The notes beneath the pieces are model-generated. The model did not search any database and was not told where the DNA came from. It was given only the letters and a program-made list of their open reading frames with translations. The translations under genes were made by a program, and so were the position numbers. This document shows positions 59,893-64,000 of a stretch of DNA of 64,000 nt, in pieces. Every line of letters begins with the position of its first letter. Position 1 is the first letter of the stretch. The stretch is from Prevotella sp. (lineage in GTDB: Bacteria; Bacteroidota; Bacteroidia; Bacteroidales; Bacteroidaceae), in the NCBI GenBank assembly GCA_016291085.1, contig JAEEVW010000006.1, forward strand, positions 1 to 64,000. Direction: 5' to 3'.

Positions 59893-62301
59893 ATGAATTA
59901 TACAATAGAAAAAATCACCACGCTCATAGGAGCACGTCGCATAGGCACTGCCGATGCACGTATAGGATGGTTGTTGACGGATAGCCGTTCCTTGTGTTTC
60001 CCTGAGGAAACGCTATTTTTTGCCCTAAAGACCCAGCGTAACGACGGCCATCGCTATATTGCCGACCTCTATCGTCGAGGGGTAAGGAACTTTGTGGTAG
60101 AACCGGTTCTCAACGCTGCACGTATGGGTGGCGAAGTGGACTATACGGATGCCAATTTCCTGGTGGTACCGTCGCCCTTGGCTGCCTTGCAACGACTGGC
60201 TGAGCGTCATCGTGATGAGTTCAATTGTCCTGTGGTGGGCATCACAGGGTCAAACGGCAAGACGATGGTGAAGGAGTGGCTCTATCAAGTGCTGTCACCC
60301 GACTTTCATGTGACCCGTTCGCCCAAGAGCTTTAATTCGCAGATTGGTGTACCGTTGTCGGTATGGTTGCTGAACGAGCAAACTGAGGTAGGACTCTTCG
60401 AGGCGGGTATCAGTCAGCCTGGCGAGATGCAGTCGTTGGCAGATATCATACAGCCCACGATAGGTGTACTGACATCTATTGGTGCCCCCCATCAAGAGAA
60501 TTTCCGTTCGATGGAGGAAAAATGCATGGAGAAACTACAGCTGTTCCACGATGCACAGGCTATTATTTATAGTGCTGACGATGATTTGGTGAGTCGCTGC
60601 GTACGCCGTTCAGGTTTTAAGGGAAAGAAAATTGGCTGGCGACGCGAAGAACTGCTAAAGACCTATCAATTGCCCTTTATCGACGAAGCCTCAGTAGAGT
60701 GTTCGTTGGCAGTAGCAGCAACGGCCCTGTATCTGGGTGTAAGCCCAGAGCAAATCAGCGAACGTATGGCACGCTTAGAGCCAGTGGCCATGCGACTGGA
60801 GGTTAAGGAGGGCCAGCATGGTTGTACGCTGATTAACGACTCGTATAACTCAGACATCAACTCGTTGGATATCGCACTTGACTTCATGTCGCGCCGCGTA
60901 AACGACGATCGTTGTCGTACACTGATACTCAGCGATATTTTCCAAAGTGGCATGACACCTGCAGCCCTCTATACAGAGGTAAACGCCCTGTGCATAAAAC
61001 GAAGGGTGAACAAGCTCATTGGCATTGGACCAGAGATTTCTTCCCAGGCTGCATTGTTCACGATGCCTGAGAAGCAGTTCTTTACCACTACAGAAGCTTT
61101 CCTACACAGCAAAGCTTTCCGTTCGCTGCGCAATGAAGTGGTGCTGGTGAAGGGTGCCCGTGTCTTTGGATTCGACCATATTACGGAACAACTGGAGCAG
61201 AAGGTGCACGAGACCATTCTTGAGGTAAACTTGAATGCGGTGGTCGACAATCTGAACTATTACCGTTCCTTCCTAAAGCCTGAAACCAAGCTGGTGTGCA
61301 TGGTGAAAGCCGATGCTTACGGAGCAGGTGCTGTAGAGGTGGCCAAGACGTTGCAGGACCATCGTGTGGATTATCTGGCGGTGGCTGTGGCTGACGAAGG
61401 TGTGACGCTACGTCGTAACGGCATCACACAGAACATCATGATTATGAATCCTGAGATGACAGCCTTCAAGACTATGTTCGACTACGACCTGGAGCCTGAG
61501 GTGTATAGTTTCCGACTGATGGATGCCTTGATTCGAGCTGCAGAGCAACAAGGTATTACGGGCTGGCCAGTACATATTAAACTGGATACGGGTATGCATC
61601 GATTGGGGTTTGATCCAGAACACGATATGGATGAACTGATTCGCAGGCTTCGCAGCCAGAATGCCATCATTCCGCGTTCTGTATTCTCGCATTTTGTAGG
61701 CTCGGACAGCGACGATTTCGATAATTTCTCGGCAGAGCAGTTCCGTAAGTTCGACGAGGGTAGTAAGAAGTTGCAGGCAGCATTCAGTCATAAGATACTT
61801 CGCCACATGGACAATTCTGCAGCTATTGAACATTTCCCAGAACGCCAGATGGATATGTGCCGACTGGGACTGGGACTCTATGGCGTAGATCCACGCGACA
61901 ACCATATCCTGCATACGGTAAGCACGCTGAAGACCACTATCCTGCAGTTACGCCGTGTGCCTAAGGAGGAAACGGTAGGCTACAGCAGGAAGGGAATTCT
62001 GACGCGCGACTCTGTCATAGCCGCCATTCCTATAGGCTATGCCGATGGGCTGAACCGCCATCTGGGACGTGGTGCCTGCTACTGTCTGGTCAATGGCAAA
62101 CAAGCTCCCTATATTGGTAATATCTGTATGGATGTGGCCATGATTGACGTGACAGACATCGACTGTAAGGAAGGCGACATGGTGGAAATCTTTGGCGAGC
62201 ACCTGCCCGTCACTATCCTTTCTGATGTGCTTCAGACCATTCCTTACGAGGTGCTTACCAGCATCAGCTCACGCGTCAAAAAAGTTTATTTCCAAGACTG
62301 A
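59893..62301 (+). CDS. murF-alr: Fused UDP-MurNAc-tripeptide:D-Ala-D-Ala ligase / alanine racemase
   Basis: 802 residues. The N-terminal half is a MurF ligase (GITGSNGKTMVKEWLYQVL ATP loop, NDSYNSDINSLDIAL). The C-terminal half from about residue 443 is an alanine racemase with VKADAYGAG (K472 for PLP) and VDPRDNHILHT, GYSRKGI (catalytic Tyr) and GNICMDVAMIDV. The fusion is usual in Bacteroidetes and couples D-alanine formation with its use in peptidoglycan. It follows rsgA by 2 bp. Confidence 0.96.
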   Translation: MNYTIEKITTLIGARRIGTADARIGWLLTDSRSLCFPEETLFFALKTQRNDGHRYIADLYRRGVRNFVVEPVLNAARMGGEVDYTDANFLVVPSPLAALQRLAERHRDEFNCPVVGITGSNGKTMVKEWLYQVLSPDFHVTRSPKSFNSQIGVPLSVWLLNEQTEVGLFEAGISQPGEMQSLADIIQPTIGVLTSIGAPHQENFRSMEEKCMEKLQLFHDAQAIIYSADDDLVSRCVRRSGFKGKKIGWRREELLKTYQLPFIDEASVECSLAVAATALYLGVSPEQISERMARLEPVAMRLEVKEGQHGCTLINDSYNSDINSLDIALDFMSRRVNDDRCRTLILSDIFQSGMTPAALYTEVNALCIKRRVNKLIGIGPEISSQAALFTMPEKQFFTTTEAFLHSKAFRSLRNEVVLVKGARVFGFDHITEQLEQKVHETILEVNLNAVVDNLNYYRSFLKPETKLVCMVKADAYGAGAVEVAKTLQDHRVDYLAVAVADEGVTLRRNGITQNIMIMNPEMTAFKTMFDYDLEPEVYSFRLMDALIRAAEQQGITGWPVHIKLDTGMHRLGFDPEHDMDELIRRLRSQNAIIPRSVFSHFVGSDSDDFDNFSAEQFRKFDEGSKKLQAAFSHKILRHMDNSAAIEHFPERQMDMCRLGLGLYGVDPRDNHILHTVSTLKTTILQLRRVPKEETVGYSRKGILTRDSVIAAIPIGYADGLNRHLGRGACYCLVNGKQAPYIGNICMDVAMIDVTDIDCKEGDMVEIFGEHLPVTILSDVLQTIPYEVLTSISSRVKKVYFQD

Positions 62302-62348
62302 TCGTCTGTTTTTAAGAGCCGCCCGGAAATCCAGGACAATCTTACCTG

Positions 62349-62663
62349 CTATTGATAGTGATAGTGGCGCCTGTGCTTTAGATAGGACAGATCCTTTTGG
62401 TGACGGTATGCTTCTTTTTCAAAACGGATATTGTAATATGCCTTGGTCCTATCCCGGTATTTGATACACAGTACAAGCCACTCGATACCGTACCAAACAA
62501 AGAATGGAATATAGAGCAATTCCCTTTGCTGAGCCACATGAATGAGTTCATGGTTCACAGCATAGGGGCTCAGCGGCTCTTTGGTCAAGATAAACTCCCC
62601 CAGCGTCAACGCAAGGAAATCCTTCCCAAGAGGGAGTTTCTTGATTTTCAGAATCTTGGGCAT
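62349..62663 (-). CDS. Small membrane protein with HExxH motif
   Basis: 104 residues. VNHELIHVAQQREL contains H38-E39-x-x-H42, the zinc-metallopeptidase motif. A hydrophobic segment YIPFFVWYGIEWLVLCI follows and then a basic tail (NIRFEKEAYRHQKDLSYLKHRRHYHYQ) with an E-x-x-A pattern that could supply the third ligand. Possibly a minimal membrane-bound metallopeptidase; substrate unknown. 20 bp after the hybrid regulator gene on the same strand, so it may be co-transcribed. Family not named with certainty. Confidence 0.65.
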   Translation of the reverse strand: MPKILKIKKLPLGKDFLALTLGEFILTKEPLSPYAVNHELIHVAQQRELLYIPFFVWYGIEWLVLCIKYRDRTKAYYNIRFEKEAYRHQKDLSYLKHRRHYHYQ

Positions 62664-62683
62664 GGTGTCGAAACAATGGCCTA

Positions 62684-64000
62684 TTACTCTCTAGACTTAT
62701 TTTCGTTCATGTATTCACGCGGCGACATTCCGTAGAACTTCTTGAAGATCGTAGAGAAGGATGCGGCATTATTAAATCCGCAGGCATACATCACTTCGGT
62801 GATATTCATGTTCTGCGACGACAACAGATGTGCAGCCTGTTTCAGACGAATGTTACGAATAAAGTCATGGGGCGTCTGACCCGTCAGTTCTTTCATCTTA
62901 CGATGCAAATGAACACGGCTGATGCCTACCTCGTCGGCAATGCTGTCGACACTAAGGTCAGAATTGCTGATATTCTTGTTGATAACCTTCATGACACGAT
63001 CCAGCAGTTGTTCATCGGGTGACTTCATCTTCACCTGTTCTACCTGCTCCTCCAGCTGATCGTTGCGGCCATATTTCAGACGCAGCATCTGGTGGGTATG
63101 GATGAGGTTAATGATGGTACGACGAAGAATGTCCATGTTGAATGGCTTCAGAAGATAGGCGTCGGCTCCAGTCTCAAGACCCTCCAGACGATCCTCGTCG
63201 CGACTCTTGGCAGTGAGAAGAATGACAGGAATATGACTGGTCGTAGGACTGCTCTTGATTTTCGAGCACATCGTATTGCCATCCATTTCAGGCATCATGA
63301 CATCGGAAATAACCAAGTCGGGAATCATCTTGAATACCTCGCTGAGTCCAGCCTTTCCATTGTCGCAAGTAGTAATATCATAGTCGTGCGACAGTTCGCT
63401 TTCCAGGAAGCCACGAATCTCCGCGTCATCCTCAACGATGATGATGTGCTGCCGACGGTTGGCCTTGAGCACCTCTTCGGGTACTTCATCGTTTTCTTCA
63501 ACGGGTACTTCTTCCATCAAACTGGTGACGGGTTCACTCTTCGGAGATACTTCCTCCTCAATCATTTCCTCAGGTTTCAAGTGGGCAGAACCCAACGGAA
63601 TAGTCACCACAAACTCACAACCTTTCTCATCAATATTATTATGAGCCTCAATGGTGCCGTGATGCAATTCCACCAGCGAACGTGTCAAGTCAAGACCGAT
63701 GCCGGTACCTGTCTTACGGTCGTTTACATGAGAAGGTGTCTGGTAGAAACGTTCAAAAATACGATCGAGTTTATCTTCGGGAATACCTTCACCCGTGTCC
63801 TTAATAGCCAGTCTGACATGTTGCTGGTCATGGGTAATGACAATGCGGATTTCACCCCCCGCCGGTGTGAATTTGAAGGCGTTCGACAACAGATTGACGA
63901 TGACCTTGTCGAAGTTATCGCGATCAATCCATACAGGCAGTTCCTGCGTGTCGTGCTCGTAAGTAAACCTCACGTTCTTCGACTTGGCCTGTTGGGTAAA
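62684..64000 (-). CDS. Hybrid two-component regulator (HTCS), C-terminal part; 5' end beyond window
   Basis: The frame is open to the window edge, so the Y_Y_Y periplasmic sensor and HisKA lie outside. Visible in order: HATPase (IVNLLSNAFKFTPAGGEI, KDTGEGIPEDKLDRIFERFYQ, GTGIGLDLTRSLVELHHG), linker, receiver (HIIIVEDDAEIRGFL, phospho-acceptor D in DLVISDVMMPEMDG, K in LLKPF), AraC HTH (SVDSIADEVGISRVHLHRKMKELTG, MYACGFNNAASFSTIFKKFYG). This is the Bacteroidetes hybrid regulator that controls glycan-use loci. Its target is probably a neighbouring locus to the right. Confidence 0.95.
   Translation of the reverse strand, partial: FTQQAKSKNVRFTYEHDTQELPVWIDRDNFDKVIVNLLSNAFKFTPAGGEIRIVITHDQQHVRLAIKDTGEGIPEDKLDRIFERFYQTPSHVNDRKTGTGIGLDLTRSLVELHHGTIEAHNNIDEKGCEFVVTIPLGSAHLKPEEMIEEEVSPKSEPVTSLMEEVPVEENDEVPEEVLKANRRQHIIIVEDDAEIRGFLESELSHDYDITTCDNGKAGLSEVFKMIPDLVISDVMMPEMDGNTMCSKIKSSPTTSHIPVILLTAKSRDEDRLEGLETGADAYLLKPFNMDILRRTIINLIHTHQMLRLKYGRNDQLEEQVEQVKMKSPDEQLLDRVMKVINKNISNSDLSVDSIADEVGISRVHLHRKMKELTGQTPHDFIRNIRLKQAAHLLSSQNMNITEVMYACGFNNAASFSTIFKKFYGMSPREYMNENKSRE

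Noticed and set aside
1..64000. tRNA or rRNA genes
   Set aside because: Intergenic regions were read on both strands; no cloverleaf with a GTTCRA-type T-loop or rRNA motif was seen.

Overview
The window looks like chromosomal DNA of a Prevotella-type member of the Bacteroidales. Evidence: SusC/SusD pairs, a hybrid two-component regulator, a bifunctional fucokinase/GDP-fucose pyrophosphorylase, a GSCFA protein, a smalltalk micro-protein, a fused MurF-alanine racemase, and many promoters of the Bacteroidetes type (-7 TAnnTTTG, often with a -33 TTTG). No rRNA, tRNA, CRISPR array, integrase or transposase was seen.

Layout. 0-5.7 kb: the end of a glycan-uptake locus (partial SusC, SusD, DUF4960 surface lipoprotein), possibly for fructan. 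5.9-8.1 kb (minus strand): M15 peptidase, smalltalk protein and a DUF6266-like protein. These are typical companions of BT4734/VirE-N primases in Bacteroidales. 8.8-10.3 kb: a secreted glycine-rich protein and a tiny exported protein. 10.6-22.0 kb: one tight defence operon, hsdM - BRO-N/Fic - hsdS - alpha-helical protein - DUF262/DUF1524 (GmrSD-like) - DinD/RhuM - hsdR. 22.1-26.6 kb: a small-gene operon ending in the BT4734-like primase/ATPase. A 41-bp inverted repeat (39/41 identical) brackets 8.42-26.67 kb, so the defence operon looks like cargo between two halves of a primase/smalltalk module.

26.7-47.5 kb is mostly core: clpB; a minus-strand operon for rhamnogalacturonan-type glycans (aldo/keto reductase, GH2, GH105, GH106); GSCFA; fkp divergent from fucP; YfhO; mtnN; typA-luxS; rpsO. 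47.4-48.4 kb is non-coding apart from one broken small ORF, and holds a second copy of an unusual inverted repeat element. 48.4-58.2 kb is an operon of four membrane sensor kinases. 58.4-62.3 kb is frr-rsgA-murF/alr. The window ends inside a hybrid two-component regulator.

Two things stand out. (1) The four-kinase operon alternates kinases that have the phospho-acceptor histidine (H465, H703) with paralogues in which that histidine is tyrosine (Y496, Y724) and the ATP-binding boxes are also altered. None has a receiver domain. This looks like two kinase/pseudokinase pairs. (2) Short tandem word arrays (7-, 8- and 9-mers) occur at about twenty places, between genes and in frame inside conserved genes (clpB, rsgA, mtnN, the GSCFA gene, GH106, the primase). 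Some are built into inverted elements with a constant core (8288-8460 and 47721-47887). The same nonamer forms a 15-unit protein linker in the primase. All functional statements come from reading motifs by eye; no database search was run.
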